Below are positions 49,945 to 58,136 of a stretch of DNA of 64,000 nucleotides, piece by piece; position 1 is the first letter of the stretch, and the number at the start of each line of letters is the position of its first letter. Both the position numbers and the translations under genes were made by a program. Below the pieces are notes generated by a model. That model saw only the letters and a list, made by a program, of their open reading frames with translations, was not told the DNA's origin and ran no database searches. Source of the stretch: Candidatus Avedoeria danica (lineage in GTDB: Bacteria; Chloroflexota; Anaerolineae; Epilineales; Epilineaceae); contig JADJCV010000005.1 of assembly GCA_016703025.1 (NCBI GenBank), forward strand, positions 1 to 64,000, in the 5' to 3' direction.

Positions 49945-51666
49945 GTGATCGAGCGCTTGCGGCAGCTGCCGCGTGGCCTGATCGCCGTGCTGGCGCTGTC
50001 GCTGACACTGAACAGCATCGGCGCCGGCTGGGGGCTTCCGAACGACCGCTCGTGGTCGAACGACGATCCGACGCCGAAGGTGCCGCTGCGGATCGGGCAG
50101 ATCTGGTGCTGCGGCGACAACAAGTACCCCTACCTCCAGCCGCTGATCACCCGCGCCGTGTACGCTCCGTCCGTGGCTTGGTGGCGGCACAACGGCGACA
50201 TCGTCGAGCCGTGCGACGACCTCGGCGACGCGGACTGCTTCCGCCGGCCGTACGACCAGCTCGGCTGGCTGATGCGCCTGTCGCGCCTGCTCGCGGCTGC
50301 CATGGGTGCCGGCGTCGTGGCGGCCGTCTACGCGATGACGCGCCGCTTGTACGCCGACCGCCGCGCCGCGTTCTTCGCCGCCCTCGCCGCCGCCGTCGTC
50401 CACGAGCTCGTCCTGTTCAGCCACTGGGGCAACGTCGACGTCCCGTATCTCTTCTGGTTCGCATGGTCCATCGTGGCGTTCATCGACGTCGTCGATCGCG
50501 GCCGGGTGCGGGACTACGCCGCGTTCGGCCTGCTGTCGTCGGCGGCGCTGTCGACGAAGGAGAGCATCGTCGGCGCGTATGTCCTCGTCGGTGTGGCGAT
50601 CCTCGTCGTCCACGCACGGCGGGCGTTGGCGGCCCGGCCGCCCGGCCAAGCCGCGACCTACGCACTGGAGCGCTCTCTCACCGCCGATCCGCGGCTGACC
50701 GTTCTCCTCCTGTGCCTGTTCGGCCTGTACGGGATCGTGAACAATGTCGTCTTCAACTGGGCCGGCTTCCAGGCCCACGTCGGCCATTGGATCGGCGGCA
50801 CCGGCATCGACCCGTGGAACGACCGCTTCACCGGCCACGCCGCGCTCCTGGCGACGTTCGCCGCCCGGTTGCGCGACGCCGCCGGCTGGCCGTGGCTCGC
50901 CGCGGCGGGCGTCGGCGCGGCGTGGGCGACGTGGCGGGACCGGCGGACGGCGTGGGTGCTGTTGCCGGCGGTGTCGTACTACCTCTTCACGATCGCACCG
51001 ATCCGGTACACGTACACGCGCTTCACGCTGCCGGTGGCGATCCTGTTGGCGGTGCCGGTGGGGTGGCTGGCGGCGCGGGTGTTCGCGGACCGCCGTGTCT
51101 GGGTCCGTGACGCCGTCGACGGCGGTGGCGGTGGAAGTGGCCGGGACATCGTCGATACCGACCCGCCTGGTCGCCGGTCCGGCATCGCAGCCAACGTCGC
51201 GCGTTCCGTCCTGGCCCTCACCTTCCTCCACGCCCTCCTCTACAGCATCCACGCCGACGTCATGCTCCTCACCGACGGCCGCTTCGCCGCCGAACGCTGG
51301 CTGGTGGCCGAGGTGCCGCGCGAAGCCCGCGTCGTCGTGATCGGCTCATCGAGCTACCTGCCGCGCCTGGACTGGTTGGGCTACGAACCCGAACGTCTGG
51401 ACGATGACGACGCCTCGCTGGCCGCCGTGCAGGCCGAGGACGCCGACGTCGTCGTCACGACGCGCCGCGCCCGCGCGCCCGGCATCGGCGCCGACCCGAC
51501 GCTCGTCGACCAGCTCGTGGCGGCCGGCTACGCCGTTCGTTACGATGCGGCGAGTCCTGCGCCGCTCGCGCCGCTGCTCGGCACGGCGTACATCGAATCG
51601 CGCGTGAACCCGCGGACCGTCATCTTGGTGCGCGGGGACGTCGCGGTGCCGGCGTCGTCGCCGTGA
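49945..51666 (+). CDS. Polytopic GT-C-type glycosyltransferase-like membrane protein
   Basis: 573 residues from GTG 49945. A first helix (GLIAVLALSLTLNSIGAGWG) is followed by an outer loop starting with DRSWSNDDPTPK, where GT-C enzymes (PMT/ArnT type) carry their catalytic Asp. Then come about ten helices, including LLAAAMGAGVVAAVYAMTRRLY and FFAALAAAVVHELVLFSHWGNVD, and a soluble C-terminal part (RVVVIGSSSYLPRLDW). Such enzymes move a sugar from a lipid carrier to a protein or lipid outside the membrane. It overlaps the homoserine dehydrogenase start by 4 bases, though no metabolic link is evident. Sugar and acceptor are unknown. Confidence 0.7.
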   Translation: MIERLRQLPRGLIAVLALSLTLNSIGAGWGLPNDRSWSNDDPTPKVPLRIGQIWCCGDNKYPYLQPLITRAVYAPSVAWWRHNGDIVEPCDDLGDADCFRRPYDQLGWLMRLSRLLAAAMGAGVVAAVYAMTRRLYADRRAAFFAALAAAVVHELVLFSHWGNVDVPYLFWFAWSIVAFIDVVDRGRVRDYAAFGLLSSAALSTKESIVGAYVLVGVAILVVHARRALAARPPGQAATYALERSLTADPRLTVLLLCLFGLYGIVNNVVFNWAGFQAHVGHWIGGTGIDPWNDRFTGHAALLATFAARLRDAAGWPWLAAAGVGAAWATWRDRRTAWVLLPAVSYYLFTIAPIRYTYTRFTLPVAILLAVPVGWLAARVFADRRVWVRDAVDGGGGGSGRDIVDTDPPGRRSGIAANVARSVLALTFLHALLYSIHADVMLLTDGRFAAERWLVAEVPREARVVVIGSSSYLPRLDWLGYEPERLDDDDASLAAVQAEDADVVVTTRRARAPGIGADPTLVDQLVAAGYAVRYDAASPAPLAPLLGTAYIESRVNPRTVILVRGDVAVPASSP

Positions 51667-52931
51667 GCGCGTCCGAACCGCGACCGCCGCGTGCCGCTGC
51701 GATCATCGTCCCAGGCCTCGGCGGCGTCGGACGGGCGCTCGTGCGCCAGATCGTCGCGGCCCGCCCGGCGCATGCGCGTCGCTTCGGCTTGGCGCTCGAC
51801 ATCGTGGCGCTGGCCGACAGCGGCGCGACGATCATCGCATCCCCGTTGGCGGGGGCACGGCATGCCGTGCCCCTACACGACGATCTGTTGCTGGCGCTCG
51901 TCGACGCGAAGGCGGCAGGGCGCGGCCTGGTCGACGCGGCCAACGACCGAGCCACGGCCATCCATTCCCCGTCGGTAGGGGCACGGCATGCCGTGCCCTC
52001 TTCGAGCACCGATGGCGATCCGGCCGCCTGGCGCCACATCCCCACCCCCCACGCCATCGTCGTCGACTGCACCGCCACCGACGTCACCACCCCCCACCTC
52101 CGCGCCGCCCTCGAACGCGGCTGGGACATCGTCCTGGCGAACAAGCTGCCGCTCGCCGGAACATGCGACGACTTCACCTTCCTCACCGGCAACGGCGTCG
52201 ACGCAGGCGAGGACGTCGTGCCGGGACGGCGCGGGCGGGCGCGGTGGGAGGCCACCGTCGGCGCCGGCGTGCCGCTGATCGCCACGCTGTCGCGCCTCGT
52301 CGCGGCGGACGACGCGGTGGCGCGGATCGAGGGCACGTTCAGCGGGACGTTGAACTACGTGGCGAGCGAGCTGCGCGCCGGCCGGCCGCTGTCGGGAATC
52401 GTCCGCGAGGCGATGGCGCGCGGCTTCACCGAGCCGGATCCGCGCACGGACCTCGGCGGGCACGACATGGCGCGCAAGGCGCTGATCCTGGCGCGGATGC
52501 TCGGCTGGGAGATCGGCTTGGACGATGTCGACGTCCGCGGCCTGTACCCGCCCGAGTGGGATGACCCGGCGCACCCGGATCACGTCGCCGACGTCGAGAT
52601 GTTCCTGCGCCGCGTGCCCACGCTGGATGCGCCGACGGCGGAACGTGTCGCGGCGGCCCAAGCCTCCGGCGGCGTGTACCGGTTGATCGCGACGATCGCC
52701 GACGGCCGCGCCGCCGTTGCGCCGGCCGTCGTGCCCGCCGACAGCCCGCTCGGCCGCCTCACCGGAACGGACAACCTCGTCGCGTTCCACAGCCGGTGGT
52801 ATGACCCGTCGCCGCTCGTGCTGCAGGGGCGCGGGGCGGGGGTGGAGGCGACGGCGTCGGGGGTGCTGGCGGACGTCGTCGATCTGGCGATGCGACGGGG
52901 TGGAACGACCGCACCTGTCGCGAAAGCATGA
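51663..52931 (+). CDS. hom: Homoserine dehydrogenase with two in-frame palindrome insertions
   Basis: Makes homoserine from aspartate semialdehyde for threonine and methionine synthesis. GTG 51663 overlaps the previous stop (GTGA). The Rossmann start is IIVPGLGGVGRALVRQI. Next come VVDCTATDVTTPHLRAALERG, IVLANKLPLAG, the family signature IEGTFSGTLNYVASEL, MARGFTEPDPRTDLGGHDMARKALILARM and LVLQGRGAGVEATASGVLADVV. The catalytic Lys and Asp regions are intact. Between LADSGATII (about 60) and WRHIPTP (about 122) two GARHAVP segments are encoded by palindromic repeats; both insertions keep the frame. No ACT domain, so it is the short form. Confidence 0.9.
   Translation: MSASEPRPPRAAAIIVPGLGGVGRALVRQIVAARPAHARRFGLALDIVALADSGATIIASPLAGARHAVPLHDDLLLALVDAKAAGRGLVDAANDRATAIHSPSVGARHAVPSSSTDGDPAAWRHIPTPHAIVVDCTATDVTTPHLRAALERGWDIVLANKLPLAGTCDDFTFLTGNGVDAGEDVVPGRRGRARWEATVGAGVPLIATLSRLVAADDAVARIEGTFSGTLNYVASELRAGRPLSGIVREAMARGFTEPDPRTDLGGHDMARKALILARMLGWEIGLDDVDVRGLYPPEWDDPAHPDHVADVEMFLRRVPTLDAPTAERVAAAQASGGVYRLIATIADGRAAVAPAVVPADSPLGRLTGTDNLVAFHSRWYDPSPLVLQGRGAGVEATASGVLADVVDLAMRRGGTTAPVAKA
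51846..52001. repeat. Two GGGGCACGGCATGCCGTGCC palindromes inside hom
   Basis: The perfect palindrome GGGCACGGCATGCCGTGCCC occurs at about 51852-51871 and again at about 51979-51998. Both are flanked by parts of a GTAGGGG/CCCCTAC border, as in the copies at 7679-7807. In the hom frame each reads GARHAVP. The 107 bases between the copies encode normal-looking protein (DDLLLALVDAKAAGRGLVDA). Confidence 0.88.
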
Positions 52932-52964
52932 ACCTGCTCGATCGTATCAACCAAGGAGGACACC

Positions 52965-53339
52965 TTGGCCACCGGTTTCGACGAGATGCGAGTGCTGCTC
53001 CTGGCGAAGCCGGGCGCGGCCGAGGACTTCCCGTTCGGCCCCGAGACGCACGTCTTCAAGGTGGCCGGCAAGGTCTTCGCGATCATGGGCGCGGACGACG
53101 ACCGCCCGGCGAACGTCAGCCTCAAGTGCGATCCGGATCTGGCGCCGCTCCTGCGCGAGCAGTATGACGCGGTGGTGCCGGGGTATCACCTGAACAAGGC
53201 GCACTGGAACACCGTTGTGCTCGACGGGAGCGTACCGGACGAGGAACTTCGTGACTGGGTTGCGATGTCCTATGACCTGGTGGTCGCGGGGTTGTCGAGA
53301 GCAGTGCGGGCGGGGTTGGCGGAACCGCCGAGCGGATAG
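52965..53339 (+). CDS. MmcQ/YjbR family (DUF419) protein
   Basis: 124 residues from TTG 52965, chosen because AAGGAGGA lies just before it and no ATG fits. The family has a CyaY-like fold and probably binds DNA or a partner; its role is not settled. Motifs: LLAKPGAAEDFPFGPETHVFK (the F-P-F-G-x-x-x-x-V-F-K signature), KVFAIMG, VSLKCDPDLAPLLREQY, VVPGYHLNKAHWNTV (the P-G-Y-H-x-N-K-x-H-W hallmark) and LRDWVAMSYDLV. Complete and intact. Not part of an obvious operon, although hom ends 33 bases upstream. Confidence 0.88.
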   Translation: MATGFDEMRVLLLAKPGAAEDFPFGPETHVFKVAGKVFAIMGADDDRPANVSLKCDPDLAPLLREQYDAVVPGYHLNKAHWNTVVLDGSVPDEELRDWVAMSYDLVVAGLSRAVRAGLAEPPSG

Positions 53340-53403
53340 GTCGTTGGCCAGGAGGTGCGGGATGCCCAGCACGGATGTGCATCGATGGCGCGTCCCGCCT
53401 CTG

Positions 53404-53794
53404 CGGCGCAGGAACAGCATGTGCCGCGTGCGCTGAACGTGTGGAAGCCGGCGAACGATCCGATGATCCTCTCGGCTGCCGACAGCGGCGTCGGCGCGTT
53501 CGGCCCGTTCGTGGCCGCGGGACGCGTGTACGCCACGCTGTCGGCCGGTCTGATCGACCTCGATGCCGAGCGCCTGAGCGACCGCGCCCGCCGCCTGTTT
53601 CGCGACCCGGAGTGCGGGCACGGCACCGTCGTGAAGGACGGGGTCAGCGGCTGTCGCGGCGCCGGCGCCGCCGTGGACGGGGATCGCGCCTTCGTCGCGC
53701 GGTCGTGGGAGGGCGTGCAGGTGTTCGACCTGTCGATGGCCGGACGTTGCCGGCCCAGCGGCGCTACCTGCCGTGCGTCGTCGCGAGCCGCTGA
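53404..53794 (+). pseudogene. Fragment of a beta-propeller secreted protein
   Basis: Of the 654 bases between the MmcQ gene and the propeller gene, this part still reads as protein: GPFVAAGRVYATLSAGLIDL, CRGAGAAVDGDRAFVARSWEGVQVFDLS, which match propeller blade patterns in the next gene (AGRTVYVASSEAGVLIY). After one frame change it ends RRYLPCVVASR, the (F/Y)LP tail type. There is no signal peptide and too few blades for a propeller. It is probably the broken remains of a relative of the neighbouring gene. Confidence 0.5.
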
Positions 53795-53993
53795 GCCATC
53801 GGCGTCCGGCGCATCCAGACGATGCGCGCGGTCCGCATGTCAGAGGCTGTGGGATCGTCGACGGTTCGCATCGGCGGGGCGTCCGGCGAGCCCGTCGCTG
53901 GCGGCCCTTGCGCCCCGCCCCTCCGTTCGACATACTGGCCTTGCGCCGGCCCCGTCCCAATCCGCGACGTCCTGACCGGCCGGGAGGTTACCG

Positions 53994-56402
53994 ATGCACC
54001 TCTGGCCCCCGTCGCCGTCCGCCGACCGCCGCCCCACGCGCGACCGTAGCTTCCGGAGCGCCGTCGCCAGCGCCGGCGCAACGGCACTTGCGTTCGCCCT
54101 CGCTCTCGCCGCGCACCCCGCCACGCCCCCCGGCCCCATCGCCGCCCAAGCCCCCCGCGTCGTCCGCACGCTCGACGCCCAGCCGGCCGGCACGTTCGGC
54201 CACGGCTTCGCGCGCATCGCCGCTGACGGCGCACGCGTCTTCGCGATCGAAGGCGATCGGATCGCCGCGTTCGACCTCACCGACCCGACCGCGCCGCGCC
54301 CCCTCGGCCACACCGACCCGCTCGCCGACCCGACGCTCATCGCCGCCGGCCGCGGCCTCATCGCCGTCGTCGTCCATCCCACCGGCGATGCCGGCCCGCC
54401 CTCGCTGGCCCTCTTCGACAGCCGCGCCAATCCGCCGACCGCCGCCGGCACCGTGCCGCTCGGCGCGTGCGACGCGGCGAACGTGGCCATCGCCGGCGCA
54501 TGGTTCGCCGTGGCGTGCGGGGCGGAGGGCGTGCGGATCGTCGATGCGTCCGCGCCGGACCGGCCGGTCGTCGCCACGACGCTGCTCGACGCCGGAATGG
54601 CGTGGGCGGTGGCGATGGACGGCCGGCGGCTGCTCGTCGGCGGTGCGACGGGCGCGGATGACGCCGGCTTTGCGGCGTTGTACGACGTCACCGATCCGGC
54701 ACGGCCGGCGCCATCGAGCCACACGCGCTGGCCCACGCCCGTTATGGCCGTCGGCCTCGGCCCCGGGCACGCGTTGGTCGGTTCTCGCGACAAGCACTTC
54801 AACACGCAGCTCGCCGTCGTCGACCTCGATACCGACGGCGCGGGCGGACGTACGACCCCATGGACCATCCGGTCAGTGCGCACCTTCGACAGCTCGTACG
54901 GCAGCCCGCGGATCGCGTCCGACGGCGCCCACGCCTTCGCGACGTTCCCGGTCTGGATTCGCGGCGAATCCAAGGTGCTGGACGTCGACCTGAGGCAGCC
55001 GGACGCGCCGTGGGCGCAGGAGCTGCACTTCCCGTGGCACGCCGTCGACGTTGCGCCCCTCCCCGACGGCCTCGTGATCGACGACGGTTACCGCGGCCTC
55101 GTGCGCTACGGCCGCGACGGCAATGCGCAGCTGGCCGAGCGGGCCATCGTGCCGACGATCTCGGCGCCGTACGGCGCCATCACGGACGGTACGCACCTGT
55201 TCGTTGCCGATGACGACGACGAGCTATGGGCGCTCGACGTCATCGATCCTGCCGCGCCGCGCGTCGTCGGCCGGTCGACGCTCGGCCCGCCGCGTGGCGG
55301 CTGGGTGTTCCCGACGTGGGGTGGTGGCTTGGCGCTCGGCGCGGGGCGCGCCGTCGCCGTCCGCGGGCCAGCGTTCAGCTCGATCGGCGACGTCGGCCTC
55401 GTCGACCTCGCCGACCCGCTCCGGCCCCGTCCGCTCGGACGATGGGTGGCGGAGTCGGATTCGGGCATATCCCGCGCACCGAAGGACACCTACTCCTTCG
55501 CCACGACCTCGCGCTACGACCCGATCGACCTCGGCGATCTCGTCCTCGTCCCGTCTCTCGATGCCGGCGTGACCGTGCTCGACGTCCGCGACCCGGCGGC
55601 GCCGACATTCGCGTCCATCCTCGCCCGCCAGGGCGGCTGCGGGACCTGGCGCGGGCGCACCTGGGTCATGGGCGACTGCGACGTTCGCGGCATCGCCGCC
55701 GCTGGCCGCACGGTCTATGTCGCCAGCAGCGAAGCCGGCGTCCTGATATACACCCTCCGGGACGACGGGACGGCGACGGCGGCCGGGACGATCGACGTGC
55801 CCGGCGAGGCGTATGACGTCGCGGTCGTCGGCGACGCGCTCCTCGTGGCCGTGTCGTTTGCCGGCGAGCGGAGCGGCATGCGCGTCATCGACCGGCGGAC
55901 GCTCCAGGCGGTGCGGTCGGTCGAGGGCTTCGCGGCGCTGCGGCTGCGCGTCGCCGGCGACACGGCGTTCGTCGTCGGCGTGGACCAGGGCGCCGACGTG
56001 GTGGGGAGCCGGGATGCCGTCTGGGCAATCGACGTCGCCGACCCGTTCGCTCCCGTCGTGCGCGCCCGCATCCCGCTCCCGGCGAACCTGGATGCCCACC
56101 TCCGCCCGGCGCACGTCGCGCGGATCGGCGACGTCCTTGCCGTCGTCGCCGCGGTCGAGGACGGTGACGGCCCGACGATCCTGCTGTACCGCCTGACGGA
56201 CGGTGAACCGCTGCCGGCCGTCGCGCCCGGCGCCACACTCACGGCGTGGCCGACGCGTGCGCCGTCCGCGTCGCCGGAGCCGGAGGAGCCGACGGTTGTG
56301 GGGGTGCCGGGCGCGACGGCGACGCCGCGGCCGCCGACGGTTGCGCCGCCCGATGGGCCCATGCGGCGGGCGTTTCTGCCGATGGCGATGGTGCGGCGTT
56401 AG
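53994..56402 (+). CDS. Secreted beta-propeller (LVIVD-like) protein with (F/Y)LP tail
   Basis: 802 residues, no frameshift. A long N-region signal peptide (SAVASAGATALAFALALAAHP) precedes many blade repeats. Each has a short strand such as VFAIEGDRIAAFDLTDPTAP, VRIVDASAPDRPVV, ELWALDVIDPAAPRVVG or GVTVLDVRDPAAPTF, so at least ten D-(L/V/I)-x-DP-x-x-P units are seen. This is the LVIVD-repeat style of surface propeller, usually for binding. The end is a Thr/Pro-rich linker (ATATPRPPTVAPPDGPM) and RRAFLPMAMVRR. ATG 53994 has GGGAGG before it. Ligand unknown. Confidence 0.75.
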   Translation: MHLWPPSPSADRRPTRDRSFRSAVASAGATALAFALALAAHPATPPGPIAAQAPRVVRTLDAQPAGTFGHGFARIAADGARVFAIEGDRIAAFDLTDPTAPRPLGHTDPLADPTLIAAGRGLIAVVVHPTGDAGPPSLALFDSRANPPTAAGTVPLGACDAANVAIAGAWFAVACGAEGVRIVDASAPDRPVVATTLLDAGMAWAVAMDGRRLLVGGATGADDAGFAALYDVTDPARPAPSSHTRWPTPVMAVGLGPGHALVGSRDKHFNTQLAVVDLDTDGAGGRTTPWTIRSVRTFDSSYGSPRIASDGAHAFATFPVWIRGESKVLDVDLRQPDAPWAQELHFPWHAVDVAPLPDGLVIDDGYRGLVRYGRDGNAQLAERAIVPTISAPYGAITDGTHLFVADDDDELWALDVIDPAAPRVVGRSTLGPPRGGWVFPTWGGGLALGAGRAVAVRGPAFSSIGDVGLVDLADPLRPRPLGRWVAESDSGISRAPKDTYSFATTSRYDPIDLGDLVLVPSLDAGVTVLDVRDPAAPTFASILARQGGCGTWRGRTWVMGDCDVRGIAAAGRTVYVASSEAGVLIYTLRDDGTATAAGTIDVPGEAYDVAVVGDALLVAVSFAGERSGMRVIDRRTLQAVRSVEGFAALRLRVAGDTAFVVGVDQGADVVGSRDAVWAIDVADPFAPVVRARIPLPANLDAHLRPAHVARIGDVLAVVAAVEDGDGPTILLYRLTDGEPLPAVAPGATLTAWPTRAPSASPEPEEPTVVGVPGATATPRPPTVAPPDGPMRRAFLPMAMVRR

Positions 56403-56408
56403 TCGGGC

Positions 56409-56430
56409 GGAGAGGGCTTTAGGCCGCCGG
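56409..56430 (-). repeat. Truncated repeat, copy F
   Basis: GGAGAGGGCTTTAGGCCGCC-GG is the outer 22 bases of the B/C repeat ends with one or two changes, without the G-run hairpin. It lies between the convergent stops of the propeller and Uma2 genes. Confidence 0.65.
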
Positions 56431-56432
56431 CA

Positions 56433-56987
56433 TCACGCAAACAACCGCCCGACCTCCACCTCAAACCCTGGCAGCACATCTCCTCCGTCCAGCACCTCGC
56501 CCTCGCCCAGCACCCGTACGTCGCCGCTCGCATCGTGAACTGTCACCGTGCGCTTCCGCGGTCGCACCACCCAGACAAGTGGCGTGCCGGCGCCGAGGTA
56601 GTCGGCGACCTTCTCAGCCACGTACCGCTCAGTGTCGTTCGGCGAGACGACCTCGACGGCCAAGTCGGGTGGTCCTTCAATGAAGCCGGCTTGGTCTAGC
56701 GGGTGGTCTGCGCGGGGGAAGGAGAGGAACGATGCATCTGGGCCGCGCACCGTGTCCGGATTGCGGAATAGGACAAAGCCGGTCTCGGCTGCGTACACCC
56801 TGCCAAGGTGTGAGTGGTCCTCGATGAATGCGGCGATGCGGAACGCTACTCTTGCGGCCACGAACCCGTGACCGCCGCTGCCAGGCGACATCTCGATGTA
56901 CTCCCCTCGGACGAGCTCGGACCGCCCGGGAAGATCCGGAATCGCCGCCAGCTCTTCCGCGGTCATCAGCTTGGTCCGGGTGATCAT
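56433..56987 (-). CDS. Uma2 family endonuclease-fold protein (third of three)
   Basis: 184 residues from ATG 56987. Motifs: MTAEELAAIPDLPGRSELVRGEYIEMSP, GSGGHGFVAARVAFRIAAFI, GRVYAAETGFVLFRNPDTVRGPDASFLS (catalytic Asp), PPDLAVEVVSPNDTERYVAEKVADYL (Glu, Lys) and GTPLVWVVRPRKRTVTVH. The nuclease core is complete. Its stop lies 3 bases from the truncated repeat copy F. Like DUF559 it has a PD-(D/E)XK fold, so two different nuclease-fold genes sit next to the same repeat family. Confidence 0.87.
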   Translation of the reverse strand: MITRTKLMTAEELAAIPDLPGRSELVRGEYIEMSPGSGGHGFVAARVAFRIAAFIEDHSHLGRVYAAETGFVLFRNPDTVRGPDASFLSFPRADHPLDQAGFIEGPPDLAVEVVSPNDTERYVAEKVADYLGAGTPLVWVVRPRKRTVTVHDASGDVRVLGEGEVLDGGDVLPGFEVEVGRLFA

Positions 56988-57249
56988 GGGGCGTGGTCCT
57001 TGGTGCGATTGCGACGAATTGGTCATGAGCGCTGGGGGTATCGAGTCACGAGCGAAAGCTAGCCGAGCGCGCTCAACTGCGCAAGGGCGCCAGCGACAAG
57101 TCTGCGACATCATTGACCCACCCACCCCCTCTACGCTATCGTACCTTCCCATCGCGCCGCCCCGCGGCGCCCGCCGCGCTCCGTGCGCGGTCCGCCCACC
57201 CCTCCCCGCCCGCCCCCGCCGTCCACGCACGGCGCCGGAGCCGAGGCCA

Positions 57250-58059
57250 TTGCGCAGACCCCTGATCGCCGGTAACTGGAAGATGCACAAGACCGTCGCC
57301 GAAGCGCGCGCGCTCGCCGGCGCGGTCGTCGACGGCGTCGCTGCCTCGTCGATGGCGGATCGAGACGATCGATTGGGCTGCGACGTCGTCCTCTGCCCTC
57401 CGTTCACCGCGCTGGCCGCCGTCGCCGACGTCGTGCGCGGCAGTGACGCGAGTGGCGACGACGCCCGCGGCAGCGGCGTGTACGTCGGCGCCCAGGACGC
57501 CTTCTGGGGCGACGCGGGCGCGTTCACCGGCGCGGTGGCGATGCCGATGGTGGCCGAACTCGCCTCGCACGTCATCGTCGGCCACTCCGAACGCCGCACG
57601 CTGTTCGGCGAGACGGACGACGGCGTGAACCGCAAGGTCCATGCGGCGTTCGCGCACAACCTCGTGCCGATCGTGTGCGTCGGCGAGACGGCCGCGGCGC
57701 GGGACGAGGGGCGGGCGGACGCCGTCGTCCTCGGCCAGTTGGACGCGGCGACAGACGGTATCGCGCCGGATGAAGCCGAGCGGCTGGTCGTGGCGTACGA
57801 GCCCGTCTGGGCGATCGGCACCGGGCGGGCGTGCGATGCCGGTGAGGCGGCGCGCATCGCGGCGTTGGTGCGGGCGCGGCTGGCCGAGGCGTTCGGCGAC
57901 CGCGTCGGACGAAGCGTGCGCGCGTTGTACGGGGGCTCGGTCAATCCCGGCAACATCGCCGCCTACCTGGCCGCCGAAGACGTCGATGGCGCGCTCGTCG
58001 GCGGCGCCTCGCTCGACGCAGCGAGCTTCCTCGCGCTGGTGAACGCCGCGCGAAATTGA
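57250..58059 (+). CDS. tpiA: Triosephosphate isomerase
   Basis: Interconverts dihydroxyacetone phosphate and glyceraldehyde 3-phosphate in glycolysis. TTG 57250 is the only start that gives the conserved N-terminus RRPLIAGNWKMHKT (catalytic Asn and Lys). The catalytic His is in VIVGHSERRTLFGE. The catalytic Glu is in VVAYEPVWAIGTGRA. The phosphate loop is ALYGGSVNPGNIAAYL and GALVGGASL. Two small insertions (SSMADRDDRLG and SDASGDDARGSG) lie in surface loops and explain a length slightly above the usual 250. It is followed 77 bases later by the RNase J gene. Confidence 0.95.
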   Translation: MRRPLIAGNWKMHKTVAEARALAGAVVDGVAASSMADRDDRLGCDVVLCPPFTALAAVADVVRGSDASGDDARGSGVYVGAQDAFWGDAGAFTGAVAMPMVAELASHVIVGHSERRTLFGETDDGVNRKVHAAFAHNLVPIVCVGETAAARDEGRADAVVLGQLDAATDGIAPDEAERLVVAYEPVWAIGTGRACDAGEAARIAALVRARLAEAFGDRVGRSVRALYGGSVNPGNIAAYLAAEDVDGALVGGASLDAASFLALVNAARN

Positions 58060-58136
58060 CTTCACATCACCCCAATGCGACGCGTTCGCGAACGCGCGAC
58101 GCCGTCGCAACAACCTGAACCTAAGGACAGACACAC

